Notes: generated by a model from the letters alone, not told the origin. Shown: positions 25,247 through 34,423, counted from the stretch's first letter. The stretch: 64,000 nucleotides of DNA from Bdellovibrio bacteriovorus (GCF_001592735.1 NZ_LUKE01000002.1:205834-269833); one strand, 5' to 3'. A program made the numbers and translations.

Positions 25247-25922
25247 ATTGACCTAACATTTGATTGCGAGTGGTCTCGCAATCAGACTTAAATGTAAAAT
25301 CACGGATGATCTTTCCGTTATAGTCAATCATCTTCACTCTGCCAACATCGCTGACACAAGCTAGCCCTGAAGAGATTTGCGCCAAGCTTTCGTTGCAATC
25401 AGATTTAAAAGTGAATTTATAGATCTTCTTGCCTTCAACTAAATCAAACAGCTCCACATTGCCCACATCACTGGTGCAAGCAAAGCCATCATTCTGATTT
25501 TGAAGTGCATCGATACAGTCCGATTTAAAGGTCATTTTCTTAACCACACCCACTCGCGCTGACAAAATATTGACTTGCCCCACATTCGAAGAGCACATCA
25601 AATCACCTTGTCTGGTTTCTAGAGTGGCAGTGCAATCGCTTTTAAAGGTAAAATCCAAAATCTTCTTACCCCAGGTGTTGAACATTGCCACTTTACCTAT
25701 ATCACTGGTGCAAAATAAACCGCGATCCATAGTTTCTAAAGCGGCGGAACAATCTGAAGCAAAAGTAAACTCTTTCACCAAACGCCCTTGGCTATTTACA
25801 AGGCTTTTGCCATCGCAAAAAACTTGTGGGGCACGTTGACGCCCGCCCCATTTATTTTTAGCTTGTCCCATCACAGGGATCATCGTGGACACCAACAAAA
25901 GACCCATCACGGCTTTTTTCAT
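25245..25922 (-). CDS. Secreted protein with five tandem FTFKSDC repeats
   Basis: Protein of 225 residues with a signal peptide (AVMGLLLVSTMIPVMGQA). The whole mature part is a tandem repeat of about 35-39 residues, five copies, each ending with a version of F/MTFKSDC..AL followed by C.SDVG.V (for example FTFKSDCTATLE with CSSNVGQV, and MTFKSDCIDALQ with CTSDVGNV). Each copy has two cysteines. This geometry suggests a beta-propeller- or solenoid-like fold of repeated beta hairpins with disulfides. No family name is recognised. It is a single gene between a terminator hairpin and the gliding-like operon. Confidence 0.75.
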   Translation of the reverse strand: MKKAVMGLLLVSTMIPVMGQAKNKWGGRQRAPQVFCDGKSLVNSQGRLVKEFTFASDCSAALETMDRGLFCTSDIGKVAMFNTWGKKILDFTFKSDCTATLETRQGDLMCSSNVGQVNILSARVGVVKKMTFKSDCIDALQNQNDGFACTSDVGNVELFDLVEGKKIYKFTFKSDCNESLAQISSGLACVSDVGRVKMIDYNGKIIRDFTFKSDCETTRNQMLGQ

Positions 25923-26181
25923 AAATACTCCTTATATATTGATGGGCTGTTTATAAAAGATAAACCCCCGATCTCGCCACCGAAACCACCCTCATCTGGA
26001 AAAAGACTATATATGTCTTGAACTTTGACAGGTCCCCGAAACTTCAGTTCAGGGAGCCAAATTGCGTCACCTCCATGAAATTTCGATGAGGTCCCACTCC
26101 TCAAGTCCTCTAAAACTCTGATGAACAGTGGCATTTTAGTTGCTCCTAAGCCCGCAGGATTAACCGTGGAGGTTTATTAAT

Positions 26182-26871
26182 ATGGAATTCGTACTATCGT
26201 TAGCACGTGGATTCACGTCAGCAGATGCATTTTGGATGTGGGCTATTTTGGCCGCTCAAATCGTTTCTATCGCAATTATTGCGGAAAGAAGTGTGGCTCT
26301 TTTCGGTGCTCGTAAGATCAATCAAAAAGACCTTTCTAAGCTTTTGGCCGAAGACATTAAGGCCGGAAACCTAGATAAAGCTCTTCGTCGCGCTATGCAA
26401 ATGGGCAAAAACGAACCTTTGGGCGTTGTTGCTTCCGCTGGCATTCAAGCAGCTCTAGATATGGGCGGCAAAGAAGAAATCCAACTTAAAATGGATGAAG
26501 TTCTACTAGAAGAAAACTCTCGCGTTGAAAAACGCATTGGTTTCTTGGCGATGTTTGCCAACGTAGCAACTTTGATTGGTCTATTAGGTACAATCACGGG
26601 TCTTATTCACTCTTTTGCGGGTATCGCCAATGCCAATCCAGCAGAAAAAGCTGCGATCTTGTCAGCCGGTATCTCTTTAGCGATGAATACAACGGCTTAC
26701 GGTCTTATCGTTGCGGTTCCAGCCCTGATCATGTACGCGGTTTTACAAAACCGTGCGTCTCGTTTAACAGATGACCTTAATAAAGGTGCACTGAATCTTT
26801 TCATCCAGTTGGGCTTTCATTATGAGCCAGTAACTGCTGAAGAGAAAACTAGCAAAAAATCTGCGAAGTAA
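26182..26871 (+). CDS. MotA/TolQ/ExbB-type proton channel protein (AglR-like)
   Basis: Inner-membrane component of a proton-driven energising complex, 229 residues. Three membrane segments are visible: residues ~18-38 (FWMWAILAAQIVSIAIIAE), ~120-145 (FANVATLIGLLGTITGLIHSF) and ~165-190 (NTTAYGLIVAVPALIMYAV). The TLIGLLGTITGLI and LAMNTTAYGLIVAVPAL motifs are diagnostic for TolQ/ExbB/MotA. GGAGG lies nine bases before the ATG. It is the first gene of a ten-gene run with two ExbD proteins, the same set as the AglR-AglQ-AglS motor of myxobacterial gliding. Confidence 0.9.
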   Translation: MEFVLSLARGFTSADAFWMWAILAAQIVSIAIIAERSVALFGARKINQKDLSKLLAEDIKAGNLDKALRRAMQMGKNEPLGVVASAGIQAALDMGGKEEIQLKMDEVLLEENSRVEKRIGFLAMFANVATLIGLLGTITGLIHSFAGIANANPAEKAAILSAGISLAMNTTAYGLIVAVPALIMYAVLQNRASRLTDDLNKGALNLFIQLGFHYEPVTAEEKTSKKSAK

Positions 26872-26895
26872 TTCGCGCTAAACCGGGAGTTCACC

Positions 26896-27345
26896 ATGGA
26901 TCACGATAAGGATCTGAACTTTGAAATTAATATTCTTCCGATTCTAGACATCTTGTCAGTGCTCATCTGCTTTTTGCTTTTGACCGCTGTATGGGTGCAA
27001 ATCGGAACTCTTGATACTCGACAGGCCATTGGCGACAACTCCACGGCAGGGGCCGAAAATCCCCCGTCTCTTTGGATCACTGTCGACACTCAAGGCGCGG
27101 TTCAGCTTTCAATGCGTGATCTTCCCAATAAGAAGACTTACGAAGAGCAAATCCGTAGTTCTGGCCGTGGTGTGAACTGGGAAGTATTGGAAGCAAAAAT
27201 CCAGGCTTTAAAACAACAATGGCCGGATCTTAAAACCGGCGTTGTTCGCCCTGAAGCTCAAGCGTCCTACGGTGATGTGATCCGCATTATGGATCAGCTT
27301 AAAAAATTCCAATTTGAAGGAGTGGGACTTTCCCCACTTGGATAG
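26896..27345 (+). CDS. ExbD/TolR-family biopolymer transport protein (first copy)
   Basis: Single-pass inner-membrane protein of 149 residues. The short cytoplasmic N-terminus leads into the membrane segment ILPILDILSVLICFLLLTAVWVQ near residues 13-35, with the conserved proton-carrying Asp in LPILDILSVL. The periplasmic part follows, ending with YGDVIRIMDQLKKFQF, which fits the ExbD/TolR fold. It pairs with the TolQ-like protein to convert the proton gradient into motion. Ribosome binding site GGGAG precedes the ATG. Confidence 0.88.
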   Translation: MDHDKDLNFEINILPILDILSVLICFLLLTAVWVQIGTLDTRQAIGDNSTAGAENPPSLWITVDTQGAVQLSMRDLPNKKTYEEQIRSSGRGVNWEVLEAKIQALKQQWPDLKTGVVRPEAQASYGDVIRIMDQLKKFQFEGVGLSPLG

Positions 27346-27354
27346 GACATTTTT

Positions 27355-27846
27355 ATGAAATCCTCTTCCTTTGCGGATAAAAATAAAAAATCGCCTTTGG
27401 GTTCACTCATGAACCTAAAGCCGGGAATTAAAGGCAAAAAGAAAGGCGTGCGTGATTTAGCTCTCGCGCTTCCTTTAACTTCGTTGATCGATGCGTTTTC
27501 GATCATCGTTATCTATCTTTTGATCGGAACCCAAACCACAGGTCAAGAAGCAGATCTTCCTAAGAATCTGACTTTACCAATGGCAGAACACTCTGTCGGT
27601 CTGGATAAAGAGACGACGACTTTGACCATTCAAAAAGGTGTTTACCGTTTGAATGATCAAGTGGTTCCGGTGCGCGTTTTGGCGCAAAAGCTTTCAGAAA
27701 TTAAGAAAGCTTCTAAAGAAGACATGACAGAACTTTTGGTTCAAGCCGATCAAGAAATGAAGTTTGAAGATTTGGATCCTTTGCTTAAAGCAAGCAGCCA
27801 ATCAGGCTTCGAAAAAATGAAATTTGCGGTGGTACCTTCAAAATGA
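27355..27846 (+). CDS. ExbD/TolR-family protein (second copy)
   Basis: Second ExbD/TolR-like protein, 163 residues. A longer basic N-terminus (residues 1-40) precedes the membrane helix with the conserved aspartate in LTSLIDAFSIIVIYLLIG. The periplasmic part (VQADQEMKFEDLDPLL) follows. Two different ExbD proteins next to one ExbB is the arrangement of the Agl motor. Its stop overlaps the ATG of the large TPR gene (ATGA). Confidence 0.85.
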   Translation: MKSSSFADKNKKSPLGSLMNLKPGIKGKKKGVRDLALALPLTSLIDAFSIIVIYLLIGTQTTGQEADLPKNLTLPMAEHSVGLDKETTTLTIQKGVYRLNDQVVPVRVLAQKLSEIKKASKEDMTELLVQADQEMKFEDLDPLLKASSQSGFEKMKFAVVPSK

Positions 27847-30803
27847 AAACACTCAACGACATCCTAACCCTAGCAGCCTTTGTGACTGGCATTTTAGCTC
27901 CTAACGGGGCTTTTGCCGATAAAATGAACGCCGACACGCAGGATCTCGTGATCAAAAAAATGGAGCGTGTCCTGTCGGCGATGGATAAAAACGAAAGTTC
28001 TTATCTGTCTAGTCAACAGCGTCTAGCCGACTTGTTGTCGGAGCGTGCCCGCATGCGTTTTATGCTGGAAGTTGAAGCCAACTGTAACGGCTGTAAGGGC
28101 TCTCAAGCCGATCGTTTAAAAGCGGTTGGCATTTATGAATCCCTGCTTAAAGATGTCAAAATCAATGAGCACGGTCCCATTCTTTTCCAATTGGCTCACT
28201 TGTATGAAATGGCCGGTCAAAACGATAAAGCTATTAGCTTGTATGAATCTATCGTTAAAGACGCCAAAAAGAAAAACATCAACCCTGCCATCGTGACTCG
28301 TTCACGCGTGGGTTTGGGTGATTTGTTATTTGCTAAAGGCAAATTCAAAGAAGCTCGCGAAAACTATCTCGTCGCTTTAAAAGACTCTAAATTAGAAAAC
28401 CGCTCTTTGACGGTTTATAACTTAGCTTGGTGTGAATTTAACACGGACAACCTCAAAGGCGCCATTGCCACTTTAGAAACCTTGCTTAAAACTCCCCAAA
28501 AAATCACTCGGGATACAGATGAAGGCAGCCGTTATGATGGCGCTTTCCATACTGATATTATGCGCGATTTAGGAACGTTCTATACCAAACAAGACGTGAC
28601 TTCTAAAGAAATCAACAGCTTTGAAGCTTTAGCCCCCGCTGAAAAGCGCAAAGATTTGTTATTGTATTTTGCCAAAGAAACAGATCGCATCGGTCAAAAA
28701 AAGGCCGCGCGCGAAATCATGAACCGTTATTTGGCTGACACTACTTTGACTAAAGAAGAGCGCATTGATGCTTCCGTGCAAATGGCGCAAATCAGCTATG
28801 ACCAAGGGGAAACAGCGGCTTCTATCGCCGCTTTTGCTAAAGCTGCTGCCGACATCCAAAAGAATGGCTGCAAAAATGGCAAATGTGACGAGTTCCAAAA
28901 ATCTATGAAGCGCTTCGTAACTGAGCTTCATAGATCTAAAAAGTTAAAACCAGATCAAGATCTTTTGAACGCTTATGTTACATACACCAACACCTTCCCG
29001 GCTGATAAGGAAATGGTTTTGCGGGGTGCTTCGGTCGCAACGGAAATGAATAACTATGCGGTCGCCATTCAATTTAATCGCATCATCAGCGAAAATAAGG
29101 CGTTTGATCAAAAAGACCGCACAGAGGCATTGCAAAATGAAGTTTCAGTGGCGGAACGCTCTAAAAACCCCACCATGCAGCGTGAAGCTTATCTGCATTA
29201 CTTAAAATATGCTGATGAGGGTCCTAAGGCGTTTGAAGTTCGTTACCAATTGGCTTACTTAAGCTATTCACAAAAACAATTTCAAGACGCCGCAGGTGCT
29301 TTTGAAGACTTAGCTAAAGACAAAAAAGGCACGCCGGATCTTCGCAAAAAAGCCGCGGATCTTTCTTTAGATGCTTTGGCTCAAGTTAAAAACGAAAAGG
29401 CTTTAGAAGCCTTGGCTTGGGATTATTCTGTTATTTTTCCTCAACACAACAAAGAGTACTCGCAAATCGCGCGTCGTACTTTGATGAACAATGTAGCTCG
29501 CACCGCCAATGATGCCGCGGCCGATAAATCTGCTTTGAAATCATCGTTAAATGCTTTGGATGACCGTAAAATCCAAAACGCCTCGCCTGCTGAAAAAATC
29601 TTGTTCTATAAAAATCAAAGTGTTTTGGCATTGAAAGTAGAAGATGAAAAGACTTATATCACGTCTTTAAATGCCCTTCTTGCCATCCCCTCTTTGTCTA
29701 AAGAAGAGCGTTTGCAGGCCTTAGAGCAACTAACAAGCTATTACGAAAAGCGTTTGGATTTCCAAAATGCTTACGCCACAGCTTCGCGCATTAACAATCC
29801 TAAAATCTCTGAGAAGGAAAAAGAATTCCGTTTAGGAACCTTGGCGGACCTTGGTGGAATGGATGCTTCTAAGCACTATCGCCGTGCTTTAAAGGCCGGT
29901 CTTGCGGGTGAACGCGCTTATGTCGTGCGCACGCGTTTGGTGTTGTTGTCATCTTCACCGGTTAAAGAACTTAAAGAACAAGCCAAAGTTCTTAAACAAA
30001 AACCTTCGATGCTGAATGAAACAGTTCTTTTGGTTTACGGTAAAACTGGCGATGCCAAAGGTCTTTCCGCTATCACAGGCATGAAGGAAATGCGTAAGCA
30101 ATCGGCAGTGAATTTCATTGCTAAGCAGTACTTTTACGAAAAAGTGGGTCGTGAAGCGAATAAAATTGCTCAGCATAAACTGAACACTAAAAACGACCGT
30201 GTCTTGCAAAAATCTTTGACCGACAGAATCTTGCTTTTAAAGCGAGCTGACAAATTGCTTGAAGAAAGCTTGGCCTTAAAAGATGTGACTGCCCAAATGT
30301 TGGCATTAAACGTCGTTTCTGTCGAAAACTTGCGTATGGTTCAAGACTTAGCTGGCCTCCCCCTACCAGCCGGTCTTTCCGAGAAGGAAAAGGCTCAGTA
30401 TCTGGGACTGCTTAAAAATCAATCTCGCCCTTACTTGATGAAAGCGCGTGTGGCCCAAGCCAAAGAACAAGAAATTTGGACTCGCTCTAATGCTTTAGCT
30501 ATGACCATTAAGGACTACCAAACGGCGCGTCCTGAGTTAAAGCCCCTATTGGGTCGTGAGCTTTCATTATTGAATCAAGTGCCAGGTAAAGGCCCTATGA
30601 AGTCAGCCTTAGAAGACGCTTTATCTGAGCGCCCATTTTCGTCACGTGACCTGGTGTCTGCGCGCAAAGCTGTGGCGCAATCACCGTCAGATTTGAAGGA
30701 AATTGAAAACTTGAAAATGATTGAGACAAAAATCGGCCACCCTCTTATGCCTGCTTACCTGGAAGCGCGTATAAGCCACTTACAGAGAGGAAAAAGCCTA
30801 TGA
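27843..30803 (+). CDS. Large periplasmic TPR protein of the gliding-like cluster
   Basis: Protein of 986 residues, with a hydrophobic leader (ILTLAAFVTGILAPNGAFA) and then tetratricopeptide-like helices over nearly its full length. Clear TPRs include LYEMAGQNDKAISLYESIV, ARENYLVALKDSK and VRYQLAYLSYSQKQFQDAAGAFEDLA. A cysteine-containing loop NCNGCKG lies near residue 80. It resembles the very large TPR proteins of myxobacterial Glt clusters (GltI/AgmK or GltE-like) in position and type, without direct proof of homology. Likely a periplasmic scaffold between inner-membrane motor and outer-membrane parts. Confidence 0.75.
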   Translation: MKTLNDILTLAAFVTGILAPNGAFADKMNADTQDLVIKKMERVLSAMDKNESSYLSSQQRLADLLSERARMRFMLEVEANCNGCKGSQADRLKAVGIYESLLKDVKINEHGPILFQLAHLYEMAGQNDKAISLYESIVKDAKKKNINPAIVTRSRVGLGDLLFAKGKFKEARENYLVALKDSKLENRSLTVYNLAWCEFNTDNLKGAIATLETLLKTPQKITRDTDEGSRYDGAFHTDIMRDLGTFYTKQDVTSKEINSFEALAPAEKRKDLLLYFAKETDRIGQKKAAREIMNRYLADTTLTKEERIDASVQMAQISYDQGETAASIAAFAKAAADIQKNGCKNGKCDEFQKSMKRFVTELHRSKKLKPDQDLLNAYVTYTNTFPADKEMVLRGASVATEMNNYAVAIQFNRIISENKAFDQKDRTEALQNEVSVAERSKNPTMQREAYLHYLKYADEGPKAFEVRYQLAYLSYSQKQFQDAAGAFEDLAKDKKGTPDLRKKAADLSLDALAQVKNEKALEALAWDYSVIFPQHNKEYSQIARRTLMNNVARTANDAAADKSALKSSLNALDDRKIQNASPAEKILFYKNQSVLALKVEDEKTYITSLNALLAIPSLSKEERLQALEQLTSYYEKRLDFQNAYATASRINNPKISEKEKEFRLGTLADLGGMDASKHYRRALKAGLAGERAYVVRTRLVLLSSSPVKELKEQAKVLKQKPSMLNETVLLVYGKTGDAKGLSAITGMKEMRKQSAVNFIAKQYFYEKVGREANKIAQHKLNTKNDRVLQKSLTDRILLLKRADKLLEESLALKDVTAQMLALNVVSVENLRMVQDLAGLPLPAGLSEKEKAQYLGLLKNQSRPYLMKARVAQAKEQEIWTRSNALAMTIKDYQTARPELKPLLGRELSLLNQVPGKGPMKSALEDALSERPFSSRDLVSARKAVAQSPSDLKEIENLKMIETKIGHPLMPAYLEARISHLQRGKSL

Positions 30804-31066
30804 AATCAATAATCTCGTTGGCCCTGATCTTGCTATTCTCCACAGTGACTTTCGCCGGAAAAACGGCCCAAAAGGCCGAAACTTCGGGAGCAAAAAAACC
30901 TCGTTTGAGCACTTCCTTTAAGTTTGATGGAAGTGCCTTAAGAGGGAAATACAACAGCTCCATGAGTACCGCGGCGACAGTCGAGAACGATAAACTCTTG
31001 GATGATCTCCTTAAAGGACGAACGCAGTTTGCGGACCGTCTCGATAAGGAGACTGAACGTAACTAA
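30800..31066 (+). CDS. Small secreted protein inside the gliding-like operon
   Basis: Protein of 88 residues with a signal peptide (SIISLALILLFSTVTFAG, cleavage near residue 19). The mature 69 residues are basic and hydrophilic (SFKFDGSALRGKYNSS, LLKGRTQFADRLDKE). No cysteine and no family. The ATG overlaps the stop of the TPR gene (ATGA), so it is produced together with it and probably works as a small partner in the envelope complex. Confidence 0.65.
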   Translation: MKSIISLALILLFSTVTFAGKTAQKAETSGAKKPRLSTSFKFDGSALRGKYNSSMSTAATVENDKLLDDLLKGRTQFADRLDKETERN

Positions 31067-31079
31067 AGGAACCTAACAT

Positions 31080-32309
31080 ATGAGTACTGCGAAACTAGTG
31101 ATTCTCGAAAACACTCTAGGACAAAAAGTTCGCACCTTTGCGGTAAACTCGGACAACTTGAACCTAGTTTATTTGAAAGACAAAAGACGTATCGAAGCGT
31201 GTGCTCAATTGCAGGATCTGGATAACGAGGGAATTGAATATTCCTTGGTTAAAAAGCTTAAGCTTTCGCAAATCTCTGAAGACGGAGTTGAAATCCAAGG
31301 CCTCGGCCGCCTCCGTCTTTTCTCTGAATCAGCTAAAAACAGCCCTACTTATGTTTTGGCTGAAGAACAAGACGACGAAAAATTAAAACTCTTCGTTAAA
31401 AACACCGCCATCGGTCACGTGGCCGCGGTGGCTTTGCTTTTAATCGCTTCATGGGTTTCTGCTCATTACTTTACTAAAGCTCAAGAGCCTCAATTAGTGA
31501 CAATCACTCTGCCTCAAGAGGTTAAAAAAGAAACTCCTAAACCAGAAACTCGTCAAACGGTGAAAGTTTCTGAAAAGAAAATCAAGCCGACGAACAAAGT
31601 CGTTAAAAAAGTCGTAAAAACTCACACTTTAGTTAAACGTACGGCAAAAGCAGTCGCTCCGGCAAAAGACGTTCGCCGTATCGGTGCTTTAGCGGCCTTA
31701 GGTGGACTTAAAAACGGTCACAAAGGTGCTGAAGGCCTTGATATGAATTCACTTAAAAACATCCGCGCTGCCGGCACAGGTGCTGGTGGTGGCGGTATCG
31801 GTAACGCCGGTCGCGGTGGTGCTAAGGGTTACCTTTCTGGTTCTGGCTTGATTGCTGGCAGCCCGGGTGAAGGGGCTCGTGCACAAGGTGCGGGCGGTTA
31901 CGGAACTCGTGGTTCTGGTGGTGGTCGTGCCGGTTACGGTAAGATCTCTTTAGTCGGTGGTACATCGGCTGTCAGCCTTCCACTTGATGATGAAGCTTCT
32001 GTTGAAGGTGGATTAGATCGCGATCAAATCATCGCGGTTATCAACCGTAACAAAGGTCAAATCGTTTATTGTTATGAAAAAGGCTTGCAAGCCGCTCCAC
32101 AAATTGGTGGTCGCGTGGCAGTGAGTTTTGTGATTGGCGCTGCGGGACGTATCACTGTCGCTTCAGTGGCGGAGTCTTCTTTAAATTCGAAAATGGTTGA
32201 AAATTGTATGCTTGCGAAGATGCGCAATTGGCAATTCCCTCGCCCCGTGGGCAAGGTCAATGTCGATGTCCTTTATCCGTTTGAGTTAGCTCGCGTGAGC
32301 AGTCGCTAG
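31080..32309 (+). CDS. AgmX/PglI-type TonB-like energy transducer
   Basis: Protein of 409 residues that probably spans from cytoplasm to periplasm. Residues 1-100 form a cytoplasmic domain of beta strands. A single membrane helix follows at residues ~110-130 (HVAAVALLLIASWVSAHYF), then a Lys/Pro-rich stretch (PQEVKKETPKPETRQ) as in TonB, a Gly-rich segment (residues ~230-290) and a C-terminal AgmX/PglI domain (DQIIAVINRNKGQIVYCYEKGL, KMRNWQFPRPVG) that has the TonB-C fold with two cysteines. AgmX (GltJ) belongs to gliding machinery in Myxococcus. AGGAA precedes the ATG. Confidence 0.85.
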   Translation: MSTAKLVILENTLGQKVRTFAVNSDNLNLVYLKDKRRIEACAQLQDLDNEGIEYSLVKKLKLSQISEDGVEIQGLGRLRLFSESAKNSPTYVLAEEQDDEKLKLFVKNTAIGHVAAVALLLIASWVSAHYFTKAQEPQLVTITLPQEVKKETPKPETRQTVKVSEKKIKPTNKVVKKVVKTHTLVKRTAKAVAPAKDVRRIGALAALGGLKNGHKGAEGLDMNSLKNIRAAGTGAGGGGIGNAGRGGAKGYLSGSGLIAGSPGEGARAQGAGGYGTRGSGGGRAGYGKISLVGGTSAVSLPLDDEASVEGGLDRDQIIAVINRNKGQIVYCYEKGLQAAPQIGGRVAVSFVIGAAGRITVASVAESSLNSKMVENCMLAKMRNWQFPRPVGKVNVDVLYPFELARVSSR

Positions 32310-32321
32310 GAGAAATGATTT

Positions 32322-33680
32322 ATGAAAAGTAATAAAACAGCATTTACAGCTTTATTGTCTTTAAGTCTTTTGGCTGCCGGCTGCGGTGAGTACTCTAAAT
32401 CTCCAGAAGGAGATATGAACGAACTTCGCCAGTGGCAACAAGAACAAAATGGCAAAAACAACGGTCCGGTGATTAAATACGTCGACAAACCTGTCGAACA
32501 ACCACCGCAAATCGTTTACCGTGAACAAGCTAAAGTCGGTCGTGATGCGATCATCATTTCTACGGGCACACTGATGACTTTCAGTGAAGGTGTTAAAACA
32601 TCCTACCCGATCCGCACCGCCATCACGGTGCCGGGGGTAAAAATCAGACTTAAGGCTGCAAACTTCCCTAAAGATATTCCTTTAGAGGAATCTAAAACGG
32701 AACCAGGCGTTTTCGTTTTAACTTGGACGCCTGACTTTTACACAATTCCATCAGGCGAAACCCATAAAACGTTTATCGCTAAAGTTATTCCAGAGATCAT
32801 CGCGGGCGATGCCAAAGTTGTTGAGGCTTTGCGTGGTTTAGATCTTTCTCAAGACTTCACGGTTCAAGTATTACCGACTCAAGAACTTCCAAGTGCTTTG
32901 ACGGTTTCTGGTCTTGAAGCGGAAGTGATGGAAGGAACTGTGGTTCCTTTCTCTGTGACGGTGAAAGTTCCAGGTGTTGATGATAAATCAGCGGAAAAAC
33001 CGACCTTGGAAGTTTCTTATGATAAAATCAGCGTGACTGAAGGCAATAGCTTCCTTGAAATGGATGGCACTCGCCACGTGACTCCGGATGCCACTAAAAA
33101 GTCTGCTGAATACCTTGGCAATTACCAGTGGAAATTCAGTCTTTTGTTTGATACTCAAAAAATGTCTCGCCAAACACAGTTGGCTAAAGATGGTTCTGAG
33201 ATGGCTAATGCTGACGGCACCCGCGTTCGCTTTAGTTTAAAAGCTAAAGGCGGTCGTGATCTTTCGACGCCTGTGAAATTGGTTCAGGTTAAAATCAAAG
33301 CTTTACCAAAGGTAGAAGCAGAACCTACTCCGACAACAGAAACGACGGTCACTCCGGCAGAAACTAAAAAAGAAGAAACAAAAGCTGAAACGACTCCCGC
33401 TAAAAAAGAAGAAGTCACTACGAGATCAGCAAAAGTGGACACTGCAAAAGCAGCGGAAGCTGCTAAGAAAGTAGCAGATGCTAAAAAGGCGGCTGATGCA
33501 AAGAAAGCCGCGGACGCTAAAAAAGCGGCTGATGCTAAAAAAGCAGCCGACGCGAAGAAAGCGGCGGACGCTAAAAAGGCCGCCGATGCAAAAAAAGCCG
33601 CTGACGCTAAAAAAGATACCAAAACTACAACCACTACAAAAAAGAAAACCACAACGACTGCTAAGAAGGAGACTAAATAA
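32322..33680 (+). CDS. Lipoprotein with C-terminal Lys-Ala-Asp hexapeptide repeat
   Basis: Lipoprotein of 452 residues: signal peptide ending LLAAGCGEY (lipidated Cys near residue 21). Residues ~30-330 look like beta-rich Ig-like domains (AIIISTGTLMTFSEGV, ALTVSGLEAEVMEGTVVPFSVTVKV). After an acidic-Thr linker comes a repeat of AKKAAD (first copy AKKVAD), eight hexapeptides, coded at 33462-33605, then a Thr/Lys tail. The repeat should be a long charged alpha helix like that of TolA, able to reach through peptidoglycan. Function unknown; operon position implies the envelope machine. Confidence 0.75.
   Translation: MKSNKTAFTALLSLSLLAAGCGEYSKSPEGDMNELRQWQQEQNGKNNGPVIKYVDKPVEQPPQIVYREQAKVGRDAIIISTGTLMTFSEGVKTSYPIRTAITVPGVKIRLKAANFPKDIPLEESKTEPGVFVLTWTPDFYTIPSGETHKTFIAKVIPEIIAGDAKVVEALRGLDLSQDFTVQVLPTQELPSALTVSGLEAEVMEGTVVPFSVTVKVPGVDDKSAEKPTLEVSYDKISVTEGNSFLEMDGTRHVTPDATKKSAEYLGNYQWKFSLLFDTQKMSRQTQLAKDGSEMANADGTRVRFSLKAKGGRDLSTPVKLVQVKIKALPKVEAEPTPTTETTVTPAETKKEETKAETTPAKKEEVTTRSAKVDTAKAAEAAKKVADAKKAADAKKAADAKKAADAKKAADAKKAADAKKAADAKKAADAKKDTKTTTTTKKKTTTTAKKETK
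33462..33605 (+). repeat. Eight-unit 18-bp coding repeat (AKK-x-AD), codon-diversified
   Basis: The region is exactly eight units of 18 bp, coding AKKVAD once and AKKAAD seven times. Synonymous codons differ between most units (Ala as GCT, GCA, GCG, GCC; Lys as AAA/AAG; Asp as GAT/GAC). The repeat is thus conserved at the protein level but eroded at the DNA level, pointing to an old, selected helix and not recent slippage. Confidence 0.85.
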
Positions 33681-34423
33681 TGAAAACGATGAAAATCCTC
33701 TTAACAGCTCTTCTCGTTTGCTCTTTTGTTCAAACTGCACAAGCGGCGGGCAAAAAGTCTGCGCCTAAACAAATCAATGCCTCTGAAGACATTGATACCT
33801 TAGGTGGTAACAAAGACCTTATGGATATGGCAGGCCGTATTCAATCAACCAGCCGTTCACGTATCGTGCAAGAGCGCATCGTGGATCGTCGCAACAAAGT
33901 TGAGTTCGGTCTTTCTTACGGCGGCATCATGGGTGGTGACGCTTATCTAAGAACTCAAAGCATTGGTTTTTCGATGGACTACCACATCACTCCTCGTTGG
34001 TCGATCGGTGGCCGTTATTATGATTTCGGGTCCAGCCTCACTCCAGAAGGAGAAAGAATCAAAAAAGCTTCCGAAGAAGCAAAAGCCAATGGTGGCGTTG
34101 CCAACCCATTTAACGTCGACACTCCACAAAGTGCGATGATGGCTGTTGTAAACTGGTACCCAATTTACGGCAAAACTAGTTTCCTAGATTTAGGTGTCAC
34201 TCAGTTTGACCTTTACTTGCTTGCTGGCGGTGGTTCTATTGAACTTTCAAGTGGCAACACCGATCTTTATACTGCGGGTTTGGGTGTGGGTGCTTGGATG
34301 TCTCGTCATCTTTCCATCCGCTCTGAAATCCGTTACCAAAAATATGATGATATGCCAGACCGCACGGTGGCTCGCTCTGTAGATACAGCGGCGGCGACAA
34401 TTTCGATCGGATGGATCTTATGA
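33680..34423 (+). CDS. Outer-membrane beta-barrel protein of the gliding-like cluster
   Basis: Protein of 247 residues with a signal peptide (ILLTALLVCSFVQTAQAAG). After a linker of about 50 residues come alternating amphipathic strands ending in aromatic or Gly pairs (KVEFGLSYGGIMGGDAYL, SIGFSMDYHITPRWSIGGRYYDF, DLYLLAGGGSIELS, LYTAGLGVGAWM) and a final strand ATISIGWIL, fitting an eight-stranded OmpA-like outer-membrane barrel similar to the small OMPs of myxobacterial Glt sets. The ATG shares one base with the preceding stop (TAATG). Confidence 0.78.
   Translation: MKTMKILLTALLVCSFVQTAQAAGKKSAPKQINASEDIDTLGGNKDLMDMAGRIQSTSRSRIVQERIVDRRNKVEFGLSYGGIMGGDAYLRTQSIGFSMDYHITPRWSIGGRYYDFGSSLTPEGERIKKASEEAKANGGVANPFNVDTPQSAMMAVVNWYPIYGKTSFLDLGVTQFDLYLLAGGGSIELSSGNTDLYTAGLGVGAWMSRHLSIRSEIRYQKYDDMPDRTVARSVDTAAATISIGWIL

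Noticed and set aside
25919..26134. 71-codon minus-strand frame upstream of the motor operon
   Set aside because: No ribosome binding site or family features; the region more likely holds the operon promoter.
33462..33605. Coding repeat considered as CRISPR-like or direct-repeat array
   Set aside because: Units are contiguous, in frame and codon-diversified; there are no spacers.
33284..33740. Long minus-strand frames opposite the Lys-Ala repeat
   Set aside because: They arise because the complement of the repeat lacks stops; products are low-complexity Phe/Ala strings.
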